Notes: generated by a model not told the origin, from the letters alone. A DNA stretch of 64,000 nt from CAJBLF01 sp041675025 (GCA_041675025.1 JBAYUS010000005.1:15655-79654); one strand, 5' to 3'. Positions 1 to 9,424 are shown, numbered from the stretch's first letter. Numbers and translations are program-made.

Positions 1-1952
1 GATGAAACCAATCTTCTTTGTTCTGCTTCTGAAAGCCCAAGAAGGTCATTCAGTGCTTTGATTGATGTTGTTGATTGTTTCAATAATATTTGCAATGCAC
101 AGTTGGAGATAATCGGTTTACCATATTTACTTCTTACGAAATCTTCAATATCTTGAGAGATAACAGTAATTCATAATCCATATTTTCTTGCTCTCTTAGT
201 AAGTCCAAATAAAAATTCTGCTGAAGTTTCATTTTGAAACATGATCCATGCTTCATCTACAGCAAGCATTCTTTTTTTCTTATGTGCTCTTATTTTAGTC
301 CATACCCAGTTAAGTACGTTCATCATGGCAGGAGTTTTCAATGCATCTTCCAAATCCCTAATACTGATAACGGTAAGTTTATTATTGATATCAATGTTGG
401 TATAGTTGTTAAATACTTTTCCAAAAGTTCCACTAACGTATTTACTCAATCTAAGTGCAAGTCTATCTCAACCATCCATACCTTCAAGTACATTCATAAG
501 ATCACCCATAATTGGTGGTTGTTTTCCTTCGTATTCTTCAGCATCAAACGAAAATCATTTCAATGAATATGTACTTTGTAATGCCTTATCAAGTAATGCT
601 TCTTCTTCCGGTGTACATCATCAAATCAAAATCTGAATCATTCAAATCAAATTCATTATTTGACTTCTCAATAGATCTCCCTTTCCATATTCTACATCTT
701 CTATTCTTGGAGGAATATCAAATGGATTTAAATATTGTTGTGAATTCGTTGCTATGTTTACATAGGTTCCACCTACTTTTTGACAAAGTGTCTTATATTC
801 ATTTTCCGGGTCAATAATAATTACATCGATATCATTGATCAAATATCTAAGTACTTCAAGTTTTACTGTGAAAGATTTTCCAGCTCCAGAAGTCGCAAGA
901 ATTACACTGTTCATATTAGGTAATTTTTGATTATATCTATCAAAAATAATTAATCCTCAGGTATGTAAATTTATTCCATATAAGATTCCTGTTTCTTGTA
1001 CCATATCGTTGGATATAAATGGAAATCCACCAGCAAGTGATGAGGTCACTGAGCTTCTGCTGATACCAAGTTCATCAGAGCAGAGTGGTAATCCAGAGAT
1101 AAATCCTTCATCCATTCTTTGGATCGCACTTTTGATTCTGATTCCATATCATGATACTTTTTGTTCAATCTTTTTTCCTGTTTCTTTGAGTTTTTCTTCG
1201 GTATCGTCATATACATTGATATAAAATGAATTTTCAAAATATCTTTCTTCACGAGTTGTGAGTTTTTCTCTAATCATTTCTACATCTCTATATTGTTGTT
1301 CTATTTCCATATCGAGAGTAATACCTTTTTGTTGAGCATCTCTTACTTCTGCTCTGAGCTGAGTCGCTCTATTTTTCAACATAGATTGAATCGCTGCATC
1401 GTCTTCTGGATAAAGAAACCAAGTCATATCCCATTTTGCATGGAATCCAAAAATATCTCTTGTTCGTAATGCATCGATGTATGATGGATAACTTTGTGCA
1501 TAATATGTTTTTCAAAAAATTCCTGAGACATTATAATGAGTTGATTTAAATTCCCAGTATGAAGGTGCAACATGTGATTTATAATCATTGATCACACTTG
1601 TATATTCTTTTTCTGTCTCTGCAATATATGCTCTCATTTTACTTGTCAATTTTTGGTCATTATATTCTGCATCAGGAAGTTCAAGCAAATATTTAACTTG
1701 ATCTCTAAGTTCTTTATCTTTGATTTCATTGTTTTCTGGTAAGGCATCTTTCTTTGATCCACCAAGGAGTCCTGCGCCTGCAGGAGCTTTTCCTCATTTT
1801 TTTGTAAACAAACTAGGAAAAATTCCTGATAAGAGTTTATCAAAAAATCACAGTTTTTTTTCTGTGGCTGGAGCATCAAAGAGGGGATATCAGCCATCGG
1901 CAATATATCCGCTATAGTCCGTATCATACACTACATTTTGAATAACTTCCAT
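1..1952 (-). CDS. VirB4/TraC-like conjugative transfer ATPase, 3' end beyond window
   Basis: The first 650 residues of a VirB4/TraC-type ATPase, which powers type IV secretion or conjugation machines at the inner membrane. The frame opens at ATG 1952 and runs off the left edge without TAA or TAG; several TGA codons are read as Gly. A Walker A motif (ATSGAGKS) lies near residue 353-360, followed by IIIDPENEY. A Walker B motif (MLAVDEAW) lies near residue 560, followed by the TKRARKYGLG segment usual in VirB4 proteins. The N-terminal 340 residues form the family's variable domain. Family assignment is firm from motif order; whether it serves DNA transfer, DNA uptake or another envelope machine cannot be told because no other transfer gene is visible here. 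Confidence 0.85.
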
Positions 1953-2088
1953 TTTGGTTTATGTTTTAATACTAAATAGGTGTTGCTTTATAGTAGTTTA
2001 AGTATACTCGTTTTTTGGTCCAGAAGCAAAAAAATATCCCGTATCACTACTATTTAGCGTTGACAATTTAAAAAATATCTAATACTTG

Positions 2089-2116
2089 TTGACTTAAATG
2101 CATATTTGTATATAAA
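2089..2116 (+). promoter_or_regulatory. Promoter TTGACT-16-TATAAA
   Basis: TTGACT at 2089-2094 and TATAAA at 2111-2116 are separated by 16 bp, about 40 bp before the gene at 2156. Same grammar as other promoters in this window. Confidence 0.7.
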
Positions 2117-2155
2117 AACGATATTAAAAACAAAAAACCTACAAAAAACTAGCCT

Positions 2156-2575
2156 ATGGAAAATAAAATTACAATAAAAACAAAAAAACGATATTTTCGG
2201 ATAAATGATTTGTTTATAAATATAAGAATATTGTCACGATCGCCTATTTTATTTCTTATATTATCATCAATAGTATTTCCTGAATATACCCTTAAACATC
2301 CTTGGAAAGTTATTCTTATTTCTATCTTAGTAGGATTTATTCTTTCATTAGCATATATTTGCTTACGGTGGTGGTCTGATATAGATTTGGACGAAAAGGA
2401 AAAAGAATTAAAAGAAAATTTCAATAGAAATGAAAAGATTATTAAACAACTTCAACAAACAATTGTTTCAAAAGAACAACCAAACACAAATGATTTGAAA
2501 AAAATCAAAAAAATCAAAAAAATTACAAATACAAACGATCAAATATTAATTGGATTAAGAATTCTAGATATGTAA
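2156..2575 (+). CDS. Hypothetical membrane protein with coiled-coil tail
   Basis: 139 residues, not recognised. Two hydrophobic stretches (about residues 26-42 and 50-70) look like a membrane hairpin. They are followed by a charged, probably coiled-coil tail (DEKEKELKENFNRNEK onward) with a lysine-rich repeat near the end. It contains no TGA codon, has its own promoter and ends 73 bp before a strong terminator, so it is a single-gene transcript. Confidence 0.7.
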   Translation: MENKITIKTKKRYFRINDLFINIRILSRSPILFLILSSIVFPEYTLKHPWKVILISILVGFILSLAYICLRWWSDIDLDEKEKELKENFNRNEKIIKQLQQTIVSKEQPNTNDLKKIKKIKKITNTNDQILIGLRILDM

Positions 2576-2648
2576 AACAATCTAAAAGTAAAAATTATAA
2601 CAAAAATAAAAAAAAACGATTATCTATAATCGTTTAAAAAAAATAAAG

Positions 2649-2678
2649 CTCTCTCTGTGTTTCCGAGAGAGTTTTTTT
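2649..2678 (+). terminator. Intrinsic terminator
   Basis: Seven-bp stem ctctctc/gagagag with a 9-nt loop, followed by seven T. Closes the gene at 2156-2575. Confidence 0.85.
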
Positions 2679-2689
2679 AATTGGTAATT

Positions 2690-2771
2690 TTCCTCATCCC
2701 AACCTTCTCCTTCAGAGAAGGAATAGTTTTCACCCCTCTCAGAAGGAAAGGGGGAAGGGGGTGAGAATAGA
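2690..2771. repeat. GC-richer palindromic intergenic repeat
   Basis: Two hairpins: ccttctc/gagaagg, then cacccc/ggggtg around a purine-rich middle. The composition is unlike the flanking AT-rich DNA and resembles other dispersed hairpin repeats in this window. Confidence 0.5.
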
Positions 2772-2783
2772 AAACTAAAAAAA

Positions 2784-3836
2784 CTAAACGATACTCTCAG
2801 CCATCCAATCTACCTTGAACCCCTTTTTCGCTAGATTTAATTTTGTGAAAATGATATCCATAAATTGTCTGACGTTTGGTCATTTCAAGATGATATTATA
2901 TCTATATTTTCCAAACATTTTATAAATCAAGGGAGGTGTAGAATAAATTTCTATATCTTTTAACTGATATTTTTCTTTGAGATAGAGGAGATCCTTATGT
3001 AAAGTATCGACTTTTGTGTACAACGATTCTTCGATTTCATTTTTATATAAAATTACACACAATTCTCCAAACGGAGGATACCCATTTATTTTTCTAAATG
3101 TATTATCTTCTTCATAAAATTTTTCCTTATTCATTCTACAAGCATTACGAATACTGTACTGGTCTGGATTAAATGACTGTACAATAAAATTCGCGGTTGG
3201 ATGTTTTACAAACGCTTCATAGAGAAAATAGAAATTTCTTTCTGCTGAAGTATAGTCGGGAACATTTAATCCTAAGTCTGCATTCAAAAATATAATGAGG
3301 TCGAAAGTGATCTTACTCGGCGGGGTAGCCAGAAGGGAAGTTCAAATAATGATTTGATGTTCAGATATAGCTTCTGTTATTTTTTTGATTTTATTTGGAG
3401 AATTTACTGTCTCTGATTCGACAATCAATGCATCTTGGTTATATTCATTCTTTAAATATTCAGCAACTTTTTGCGTTCATAATCAGAAATTTTTTATCTT
3501 AGTGCTATTACAAGTAGGGCAGGTAGTAGGCACATTATATTGGGTTTTACAAATATGACAGAGTCCTATAGTCTCTCAGGAAACAAGTTTATGATAACTG
3601 ATACTTACTGAGCAATTTTTACACTTAGGAATGTTTCCACACTCGTAACAGATAATTCCACCAGCATATCATTTTTTATTTACTAATATTCAAATCTTTT
3701 TTCACTGAGCGAGATATTTTTCGATGCCATCACTCGCCAATTGGGAAAAATACGGAGTAATCTCCTTAGTCATATTCACCAGGAAGATAGACTTCTTGGT
3801 TTCTTGTATATTGTGATCGAAGCGTTCATAATTCAT
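2784..3836 (-). CDS. priA: PriA-like primosomal protein, C-terminal half only
   Basis: 350 residues resembling the second half of the PriA replication-restart helicase. Near the start is NKKGYAGG, then two zinc-binding clusters (CYECGNIPKCKNC and CHICKTQYNVPTTCPTC). Next come a helicase-domain-2 segment with DLGLNVPDYTSAERNF and the C-terminal domain with YPPFGEL. The N-terminal DNA-binding domain and the first RecA-like domain with the Walker A and DEAH motifs are missing. The start at ATG 3836 is supported by an in-frame TAA just upstream (3849-3851). Usual PriA length is about 730 residues. It may be a decayed PriA or a CPR-specific short form that keeps only zinc and DNA-end recognition. 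Confidence 0.8.
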
Positions 3837-3893
3837 GGTACTGTATACTTACGTATTAAAAAAACAGAATAAAGTCCAATCCAGAAAGTATAA

Positions 3894-3921
3894 TTGACTT
3901 TTTATGTCAAATAGATATAAA
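3894..3921 (+). promoter_or_regulatory. Promoter TTGACT-16-TATAAA
   Basis: TTGACT at 3894-3899 and TATAAA at 3916-3921, 16-bp spacer, directly upstream of the gene at 3964. Confidence 0.75.
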
Positions 3922-3963
3922 ATAATAAACAAAATAAACAAAATAAACAAAAAATAAAAAACT

Positions 3964-4545
3964 ATGGAAGAAATTATTAAATTACTCAAGTCTAATCGGG
4001 AATATTTCCTGAATTATCAAGAAAAAATAAATCGCAATATACTTCTCTGTATGTTTGGTTTAATACTTGATGAAGACGTATCTCAAAGTCAGGATGAAGA
4101 GTTTCAAAACATGATTGCTTATTTCTCTTTGGAAAAAATGCATTTTTTAGAAATTGGCATGATTAAAAAAGAAAATTTTCCTACGTATTCAATCGCAGGA
4201 ATTACCTTTGTGGACAATAAAATGTTGTATTTTGCTACGGTACGAATCAATGCCAATAAAAAAATGACTACCAAACAAAAAAATTACGATGATATGTATT
4301 GTAATAAAAAAATTAATGTTTTTGAAAATGAAGAAGATTTCGTACGTTTTATTTGTACATCAAATGATTTTTGTGATGAAGAAATAATGATTTCCGATTT
4401 ATATGAACTAATACAATATAATATTGATAAATCATCATTACATTATCCCAAAAGAAACAATACTAAAATGGAATCGACTATTAGCGATGGTATATTGAAT
4501 ATTAATCCGGTATCATCTTTAGTAAGTCAAATGATTAAATGTTAA
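3964..4545 (+). CDS. Hypothetical protein
   Basis: 193 residues, not recognised. Acidic and lysine-rich, without a signal peptide or membrane segment, so probably cytoplasmic. No TGA codon. It forms a single-gene unit with a consensus-like promoter upstream and a terminator five bases after the stop. Confidence 0.65.
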   Translation: MEEIIKLLKSNREYFLNYQEKINRNILLCMFGLILDEDVSQSQDEEFQNMIAYFSLEKMHFLEIGMIKKENFPTYSIAGITFVDNKMLYFATVRINANKKMTTKQKNYDDMYCNKKINVFENEEDFVRFICTSNDFCDEEIMISDLYELIQYNIDKSSLHYPKRNNTKMESTISDGILNINPVSSLVSQMIKC

Positions 4546-4549
4546 ATAC

Positions 4550-4580
4550 AACTCTCTCGGTTTACCGGGAGAGTTTTTCA
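4550..4580 (+). terminator. Intrinsic terminator
   Basis: An 11-bp stem (one G-U pair) aactctctcgg/ccgggagagtt with loop ttta, followed by T-rich sequence. Confidence 0.85.
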
Positions 4581-4669
4581 TTTGAGACATAATGAAAATG
4601 TGAAGTATCGAGGATTTTAATAGTGTCGAAATTGTATATTCTGCTTTAAGAATATGCATTATTGTAAGA

Positions 4670-4697
4670 TTGACTTTTATCAGGAAATATATATAAA
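4670..4697 (+). promoter_or_regulatory. Promoter TTGACT-16-TATAAA
   Basis: TTGACT at 4670-4675 and TATAAA at 4692-4697, 16-bp spacer, upstream of the MraZ/AbrB-like gene. Confidence 0.75.
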
Positions 4698-4720
4698 AAG
4701 AAAAACAAAATGTATAAAAT

Positions 4721-5062
4721 ATGGAAAATGTAGAAAATACAGAGCACATAGGTACTTTCCAAAAAAGAAATGTTGATGCAAAGCGAAGGATACTATTGCC
4801 AAAAACATTGTTGGCCAACACACAGGTCTTTGTATTAGTACAAGAAACTCCAAAAGAAGTAAGATTGTATTCTTACAATAAATGGAGTCTTTACATTCGT
4901 ATTGTAGGCGAAGTAAAAAAACTTGAATTGGAAAAAACCCGCAAAATGTTTCGTCTGGATAAAGTAAATAGAATGGTACTTCCCAAAGAAATGAATTGGA
5001 AAAAAGTTGATCTAACAGGTATGCTAGATTATATCGCTATTACAGAAAGCAAAACAGAGTAG
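4721..5062 (+). CDS. MraZ/AbrB-like double-repeat regulator
   Basis: 113 residues with two copies of a SpoVT/AbrB-like motif: DAKRRILLPK near residue 20 and LDKVNRMVLPKEM near residue 81, separated by a segment ending in WSLYIR. This layout matches MraZ, a small transcription factor with two DxxGR motifs, but both Gly-Arg pairs are altered (KRR and VNR) and it is shorter than the usual 140 or so residues. No cell-division genes are adjacent. It could be a divergent MraZ or an unrelated AbrB-fold protein; DNA binding is inferred only. Confidence 0.55.
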   Translation: MENVENTEHIGTFQKRNVDAKRRILLPKTLLANTQVFVLVQETPKEVRLYSYNKWSLYIRIVGEVKKLELEKTRKMFRLDKVNRMVLPKEMNWKKVDLTGMLDYIAITESKTE

Positions 5063-5080
5063 TATTTATACTCGTTAAAG

Positions 5081-5109
5081 GAACTTACTTTTTGGTAAGT
5101 TCTTTTTTT
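5081..5109. terminator. Bidirectional terminator
   Basis: Stem gaacttac/gtaagttc with seven T after it on the plus strand. It lies between the convergent MraZ-like and dus genes, and the dus stop codon sits in its T-tract. Confidence 0.75.
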
Positions 5110-6118
5110 AAATTAGAAATTTCTGGATTTCTTCGACGAGTAGTTTGTATTCACTGATTGTGGCAACTCTTTGCTTAAATTCTTTCGATTCTGGGATTCA
5201 TTTTACATATTGAAACAAATGTTTTCTAAACTCTACAAGAGTAATAGTTTGTGGATTTTTGACATTAATTTTTAATTTTTCTGGCATCGCCAATATATCT
5301 TTGTACTTTGCTTTTTGTTCTTGAAAATAATTTTCATAACTAATCATATAGTCGAGATGTTTCAAAATAGTTGTTTTGATTTCTTCTCTGCTTGGACTAT
5401 GTGGTGTAAGGATTCGTGGATTCCCAATTGCTGCTTGACCAATCATAACTCAGTCTAAATTTCATGATAATTTTTCTATATCTTCATAGCTTTTAATTCC
5501 ACCACTACCGAGTACTTTACATTTTTTATTAGATTTTTTTCTTAGCTCATAAATAAAATCCCAATTACTTTCGGCAGAATATCATTGTTTTACTGTTCTT
5601 CCATGGACCGTTATTATGCTGACATATGCACTTATTTCTACCAAAAAATTTATTTGTTCGTTCAGATCATTTTCATCCATACCAGTTCTTGTCTTGATAC
5701 TAAATGGCATTTCTATAATTCACGCAAGTTTTTTTATGATTTCCAATGTTGTTTTTCTATCTTTCAATAATGCACTTCATCATCAGGTATTCATGACGTT
5801 TCTCGCAGGACAACCCATATTCAATTCGATTCATGTGAATATCTTTCCGTATTTTTTTTGTATATCAGAAAAACATTTCACCAACATATCTTCATTTGCT
5901 CAGAATATTTGCGCAATCACGGGTGATTGGTCTGTATCAGTCAAGAGGTGTCTTATTACTCATGGAGGATTGATAATATACCCATCAGCATTCATAAATT
6001 CTGTCCATAATCATAATTCATATTTTTCTTTTTCTCCGTATATATCAAAAATCTCTTTCGTTATTTGGCGAAAGGCACAGTCAGTAAATCAGTCCATAGG
6101 TGCGAGTCAAAGTATCAT
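5108..6118 (-). CDS. dus: tRNA-dihydrouridine synthase
   Basis: 336-residue flavoenzyme that reduces uridine to dihydrouridine in the tRNA D-loop. N-terminal LAPMDGFTD, then LNMGCPARNV carrying the catalytic Cys, IKTRTGMDEN, HGRT and the FMN-phosphate region LGSGGI..DGVMIGQAAIGNPR are all visible once TGA is read as Gly; the frame contains many TGA codons. Length is normal for the DusB-like group. Start ATG 6118 is the first before the conserved LAPMDG block. Specificity for a particular U position is not deducible. Confidence 0.93.
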
Positions 6119-6199
6119 AGTAGATACTCTAAGGAAACTGAAAAAAATTTCCAGCGAGAAAATTCAGTTTTTTAATTTATTTTGTTTTAAAGTCGATTG

Positions 6200-6390
6200 T
6201 AAATATCGCTGAATGAAACAGAAAACCAATAAATTTCTATTCTCAGTATGGATGAAGGACACAATCGACGAGGGGTTTTTTGCTTACTTTTTGCTTGTCC
6301 TCCGCGTAGTCGGGGGACACCTGGAAGGAAAAAAGTAAGGCCAAGCCGGCGAGACGATAATAATAGATTATTATTTCATATTTTTTTCTA
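6200..6390. other. Gene-free gap with a GC-rich long hairpin
   Basis: Between dus and the next gene. At about 6282-6343 a long imperfect hairpin pairs cttactttttgc with gaaaaaagtaag around an inner stem gtcctccg/cgggggac. GC content is much higher than its surroundings. No convincing gene; an open stretch from 6248 has repeat-like composition. It may be a dispersed repeat or a small RNA. Confidence 0.45.
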
Positions 6391-6393
6391 GAC

Positions 6394-6421
6394 TTGACTT
6401 TTAGACTTATTTACTTATAAG
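6394..6421 (+). promoter_or_regulatory. Promoter TTGACT-16-TATAAG
   Basis: TTGACT at 6394-6399 and TATAAG at 6416-6421, 16-bp spacer, about 30 bp before the ATG at 6451. Confidence 0.7.
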
Positions 6422-6450
6422 ATCAGTCAAACAAAAAAAAATTTAAAAAC

Positions 6451-6789
6451 ATGAGAAGAAAAGATCTAACACCAGCACTTTCTCGCATGAAAGTCAAATT
6501 GGCCGAGATAGCCAAAAACATCACAATATATAAACGAAAGATGAAAAGCTTTCAACAGGACCTATCTAAGATGAAAAACGATATATCCAAGGATAGTGTC
6601 AACAAATCATTAAATGACTACAATAAAAAAACAAGAACATTAAGTAATAGTTATCGTCATATGCATATTGCATATTGTGAACTTCGTGGAACAAGTAGGA
6701 ATAAAATAGAAAGTAAAGTTAGAACGGCAAAAAGTCCTCTTGAGTATGTTATTGAAGAGTTCAAAGTAAAATATTCTGTGACAGAATAA
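6451..6789 (+). CDS. Hypothetical coiled-coil protein
   Basis: 112 residues, strongly basic and probably alpha-helical (long heptad-like stretch from residue 10 to 75). Not recognised. No TGA codon; own promoter and own terminator. Small basic helical proteins of this kind can bind nucleic acids, but nothing here proves it. Confidence 0.65.
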   Translation: MRRKDLTPALSRMKVKLAEIAKNITIYKRKMKSFQQDLSKMKNDISKDSVNKSLNDYNKKTRTLSNSYRHMHIAYCELRGTSRNKIESKVRTAKSPLEYVIEEFKVKYSVTE

Positions 6790-6813
6790 ACAAAAGAATT
6801 AATATATTAAATT

Positions 6814-6846
6814 AGACTGTATCGTTTACGATATAGTCTTTTTATT
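6814..6846 (+). terminator. Intrinsic terminator
   Basis: Stem agactgtatcg/cgatatagtct with one G-U pair, followed by a T-rich run. Closes the gene at 6451-6789. Confidence 0.85.
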
Positions 6847-6875
6847 TTTTTTGCTCTAATATATATTGTAAGTAA

Positions 6876-6911
6876 CAAAAAAGGGGCTCTGATTACAGAG
6901 CCCCTTTATTT
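6876..6911 (-). terminator. Intrinsic terminator
   Basis: An 11-bp stem aaggggctctg/cagagcccctt with loop atta; on the minus strand it is followed by six T. Directly abuts the stop of the small membrane protein gene. Confidence 0.85.
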
Positions 6912-7124
6912 TTATAGCATAAGAATGCTTTTTTCAAATTTTTTCACAAATATGGATAGTATAAAGAATACTGAAATATTTCCCCAAACTATTATTACTA
7001 CCCATGGTATTAATGCTGGTATTTCAAAAATAAACGATCCAATAATATTAGTAATTAGGCATAAAAGCCATCCTAGCCATCCAAAAAAACGGATGGATAT
7101 TGAGAGTTTTTTAAACGATTTCAT
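6912..7124 (-). CDS. Small membrane protein
   Basis: 70 residues with two hydrophobic segments (about 8-28 and 34-56), not recognised. A longer start at 7166 is possible, but ATG 7124 is preceded by the AAACAAAAC-type leader seen before many genes here and sits 25 bp from the -10 box. No TGA codon. Function unknown. Confidence 0.6.
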   Translation of the reverse strand: MKSFKKLSISIRFFGWLGWLLCLITNIIGSFIFEIPALIPWVVIIVWGNISVFFILSIFVKKFEKSILML

Positions 7125-7148
7125 ATGTTTTGTTTTAGGTGTGATAAA

Positions 7149-7176
7149 TGTATACATATTTAACATTAAATGTCAA
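7149..7176 (-). promoter_or_regulatory. Promoter TTGACA-16-TATACA
   Basis: On the minus strand TTGACA (7176-7171) and TATACA (7154-7149) with a 16-bp spacer, upstream of the gene ending at 6912. Confidence 0.7.
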
Positions 7177-7191
7177 GTATAGATTAATTAT

Positions 7192-7222
7192 AAAAAAAAG
7201 AGTCTCCGAAAACGGAAACTCT
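7192..7222 (-). terminator. Intrinsic terminator
   Basis: Hairpin agagtttccg/cggagactct (minus strand) followed by eight T, just after the stop of the gene at 7230-7460. Confidence 0.8.
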
Positions 7223-7229
7223 ATGTATT

Positions 7230-7460
7230 TTAAGATTTTACTTTGTCTTGTTCAATTTTTTTCCACTTACTTATATTAAGCATATCTTTTTCTTTATATT
7301 GATTAGCAAGATGTTCAGGGATGTTTTCATCAAGATTAAAATATCGATATTCTATACTGTTTTGTGGTTTTGTTTTGGGAGGATCCGCTCTCTCCATTAC
7401 TTTTCGGGTTTGTGTTCCCGACAAAAATTTAAATTGAATGTACGTGTGTGTTGTTTTCAT
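7230..7460 (-). CDS. Hypothetical protein downstream of DedA
   Basis: 76 residues, not recognised; polar, ends KIEQDKVKS. It starts five bases after the DedA stop, so the two are probably co-transcribed and share the terminator at 7192-7222. No TGA codon. Confidence 0.55.
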   Translation of the reverse strand: MKTTHTYIQFKFLSGTQTRKVMERADPPKTKPQNSIEYRYFNLDENIPEHLANQYKEKDMLNISKWKKIEQDKVKS

Positions 7461-7465
7461 AAGTA

Positions 7466-8095
7466 TTAATTTTTATTTATGGTTTTTTTATGCTTCTTTC
7501 TAAGTTGACGATAAACAAATCGTGCAATTATTCAAACCAATATCACTACTACTACTTTATCTATGGTACTGCTATATTGCATAACTAATTCTCGATTTTG
7601 TTTCAAATATTTTCCGACGAGGATCAAAAAGGTATTTCGGAGTCCCGCACCGATAATCGTGTAGATCAGGAATTTAGTCAGATTCATTTTCCCCATTCCG
7701 GCAGGAAGAGAAATAAGGTGTCTCACAACTGGGATAAATCTACTGATAAATATAGTAATGCTTCATCTTTTTTTGAAAAAATGTTCTGTAGATTCCAATT
7801 CTTCTTCATCCAATAAAAAATATTTTCAGAATTTTCTGATAAACGGTTTTCCTCCATAATATCAAATCGCATATGACAACAACGATCCGATAATACTTCA
7901 CAAAGTACTGACAATAATAACTCATTGAAGACTAAATTGTTTTGTTGCTACCAAGAATCCTGCGAAAGGCATGATGGCTTCACTTGGTATAGGGAAAATC
8001 ATACTTTCCATAATCATTCATAAAAAGACAGTTATATATCCAGTTTGTTCAATAAATGCTGTGATATAGGTCGCGAGAAATTCAGTAATTCACAT
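7466..8095 (-). CDS. DedA-family membrane protein
   Basis: 209-residue integral membrane protein of the DedA/SNARE-associated (VTT) family, implicated in lipid flipping and envelope homeostasis. Hallmarks are an N-terminal helix, then PIPSEAIMPFAGF, the YYGGKPFI segment, FISRFIPVVRHLISLPAGMGKM and a later transmembrane helix. The Arg in RFIPVVR and the PAGMGKM block are family signatures. Several TGA codons fall on conserved Gly. ATG 8095 begins directly before the first hydrophobic stretch. Length is normal. Confidence 0.92.
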
Positions 8096-8112
8096 ATTCA
8101 ATTGCTAAATAA

Positions 8113-8235
8113 ACTAAAAGATGTTCCTCCTTTACGGAAAGGAGGAGGACCCGTAGGGTGGAGGATTTTGTGACTTATGTAAAATCTCCCATCCGCCTAG
8201 GCGGATACCTCCCTCTTTGAAATAAAGAGGGTACG
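8113..8235. repeat. Intergenic palindromic repeats
   Basis: A cluster of hairpins: tcctcctt/aaaggagga, the palindrome tccgcctaggcgga at about 8192-8205, and ccctctt/aagaggg. The tccgccta-ggcgga palindrome recurs at about 40860 and 60400. Continues into the taagcactta-type repeat at 8334. Confidence 0.55.
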
Positions 8236-8333
8236 TTAATAAAAGAAAGATATCTAGTTGGTGAAGTAATTCAACCTTTATTGAAAAAATGAACTAAAAC
8301 CATATATAATAGTCCATCTTAAGACAAGCCATT

Positions 8334-8367
8334 CACTTAACACTTAGCATTTAGCACTTAGCATTTA
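8334..8367. repeat. Acttaacactta-type simple repeat
   Basis: Degenerate tandem cacttagcattta units directly before the ATG of the SpoU gene. A related sequence occurs inside pheT at 20290-20321 in opposite orientation. Confidence 0.6.
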
Positions 8368-8369
8368 TA

Positions 8370-8822
8370 ATGAACGTCGTAATCCTCGAAAATATTCGCT
8401 CAGCCTACAACGTAGGAAACATTATTCGTACTGCAGACGCGCTCGGATGGCAGGTCCGATTGACCTGATATACACCATCACCAGAAGATACACAAAAAGT
8501 CGTAAAGACCTCGCTTGGCGCTGAAAATACCGTCGGTTTAAAACAATTTGGTCATACACCGGAAGCTATCGAATTCGCAAAAGAACAGAAATTACTCGTA
8601 GTTGCTGCCGAGATTACCAAAGACTCGATCTCATTAGAAACCATGAAAAAAGAAGCATATTCTTGAGTGGCCGTGGTTTTTGGTAATGAGGTTGATGGAG
8701 TATTGGATTCTACACTAAAACTTGTTGATCAAGTTATACACGTCCCTATGCAATGAATTAAAGAATCACTCAATGTGGGACAGACTTCTGCTATTTTTAT
8801 GCGAGCACTTTCTCAAAAATAA
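8370..8822 (+). CDS. SpoU/TrmH-family RNA 2'-O-methyltransferase
   Basis: 150 residues. A SPOUT methyltransferase acting on tRNA or rRNA with S-adenosylmethionine. Motif 1 is ENIRSAYNVGNIIRTADA with the catalytic Arg, motif 2 is VAVVFGNEVDGV, and motif 3 is VIHVPMQGIKESLNVGQTS, where the Gly after MQ is TGA. The protein has only the catalytic domain and no N-terminal extension, like TrmL or short TrmH homologues. The exact target is unknown. The repeat at 8334 abuts the start codon. Confidence 0.9.
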
Positions 8823-8915
8823 CTAATAGTGAAAAATGAAAAATGATGGAAAATATTTATATAAAAAATATACCGACATTATTCATTATTAATTATTCAT
8901 TTTTCATCGTTTTTG
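8823..8915. repeat. Copy of dispersed AATGA/TTCATT intergenic element
   Basis: Contains gtgaaaaatgaaaaatg on the left and attattcattattaatta on the right, which can pair. Related copies lie at about 28426, 35870, 47587 and 52372. Confidence 0.6.
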
Positions 8916-8923
8916 AGTTAGTA

Positions 8924-8951
8924 TTGCTTTCTTATGAGAAATATGTATAGT
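8924..8951 (+). promoter_or_regulatory. Promoter TTGCTT-16-TATAGT
   Basis: TTGCTT at 8924-8929 and TATAGT at 8946-8951, 16-bp spacer, 32 bp before the gene at 8984. Confidence 0.65.
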
Positions 8952-8983
8952 AGACCTAAACAAAATAAAAAAAATAAAAAAGT

Positions 8984-9424
8984 ATGGAAAATTCAAAAAA
9001 AAATGGAAAGGGAATAAACGTCAATTTCCTAAAAGAAAAAACACATGACGAAAATACCATTGAAGGTGGAGTAGCATTAGAGTTTCTTAGCTTAACCCCT
9101 GGGGTTGAAAAAAAACTAAGACGTATTACAGACAAAACTATTGCAAGACAATCAGTTGAAGCAAGAAGAGCTGTAGAAGTGCCAACAAAAATGAGCATCA
9201 TTGCTTTAGAAACGAGTGCGATCACTGGTCAAAATTGTAGTGGTGATATGGATAAATGTCAAAATCCTGCTGCCTGCGGTTTATGTCTTGGTGGCTCTAT
9301 CATAGAGTCAGCACAAAGTGCCCGAATCACAAAGTTAGGATTAAAAGAGGAATTGGATGTTACTGCTTTTGTAGCAAGACTTCCAAAGAATCAAAGATCT
9401 AATATGTCATGTTTATCTAATTAA
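8984..9424 (+). CDS. Hypothetical protein with Cys cluster
   Basis: 146 residues, not recognised. A compact cysteine cluster CSGDMDKCQNPAACGLC lies near residues 87-103, with a further Cys near the C-terminus, suggesting a small metal-binding site. The N-terminal half is basic and polar. No signal peptide, so probably cytoplasmic. No TGA codon; own promoter and terminator. Confidence 0.65.
   Translation: MENSKKNGKGINVNFLKEKTHDENTIEGGVALEFLSLTPGVEKKLRRITDKTIARQSVEARRAVEVPTKMSIIALETSAITGQNCSGDMDKCQNPAACGLCLGGSIIESAQSARITKLGLKEELDVTAFVARLPKNQRSNMSCLSN

Noticed and set aside
5616..6212. Plus-strand open frame of 198 codons
   Set aside because: It is antisense to dus, whose motifs are unmistakable on the minus strand once TGA is read as Gly.
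6248..6394. Open frame of 48 codons in the GC-rich gap
   Set aside because: The sequence is a hairpin repeat; the predicted peptide is Arg/Pro-rich with no protein-like pattern.
8334..8367. CRISPR-like short repeats
   Set aside because: Units are degenerate, contiguous and lack spacers; no cas genes anywhere in the window.
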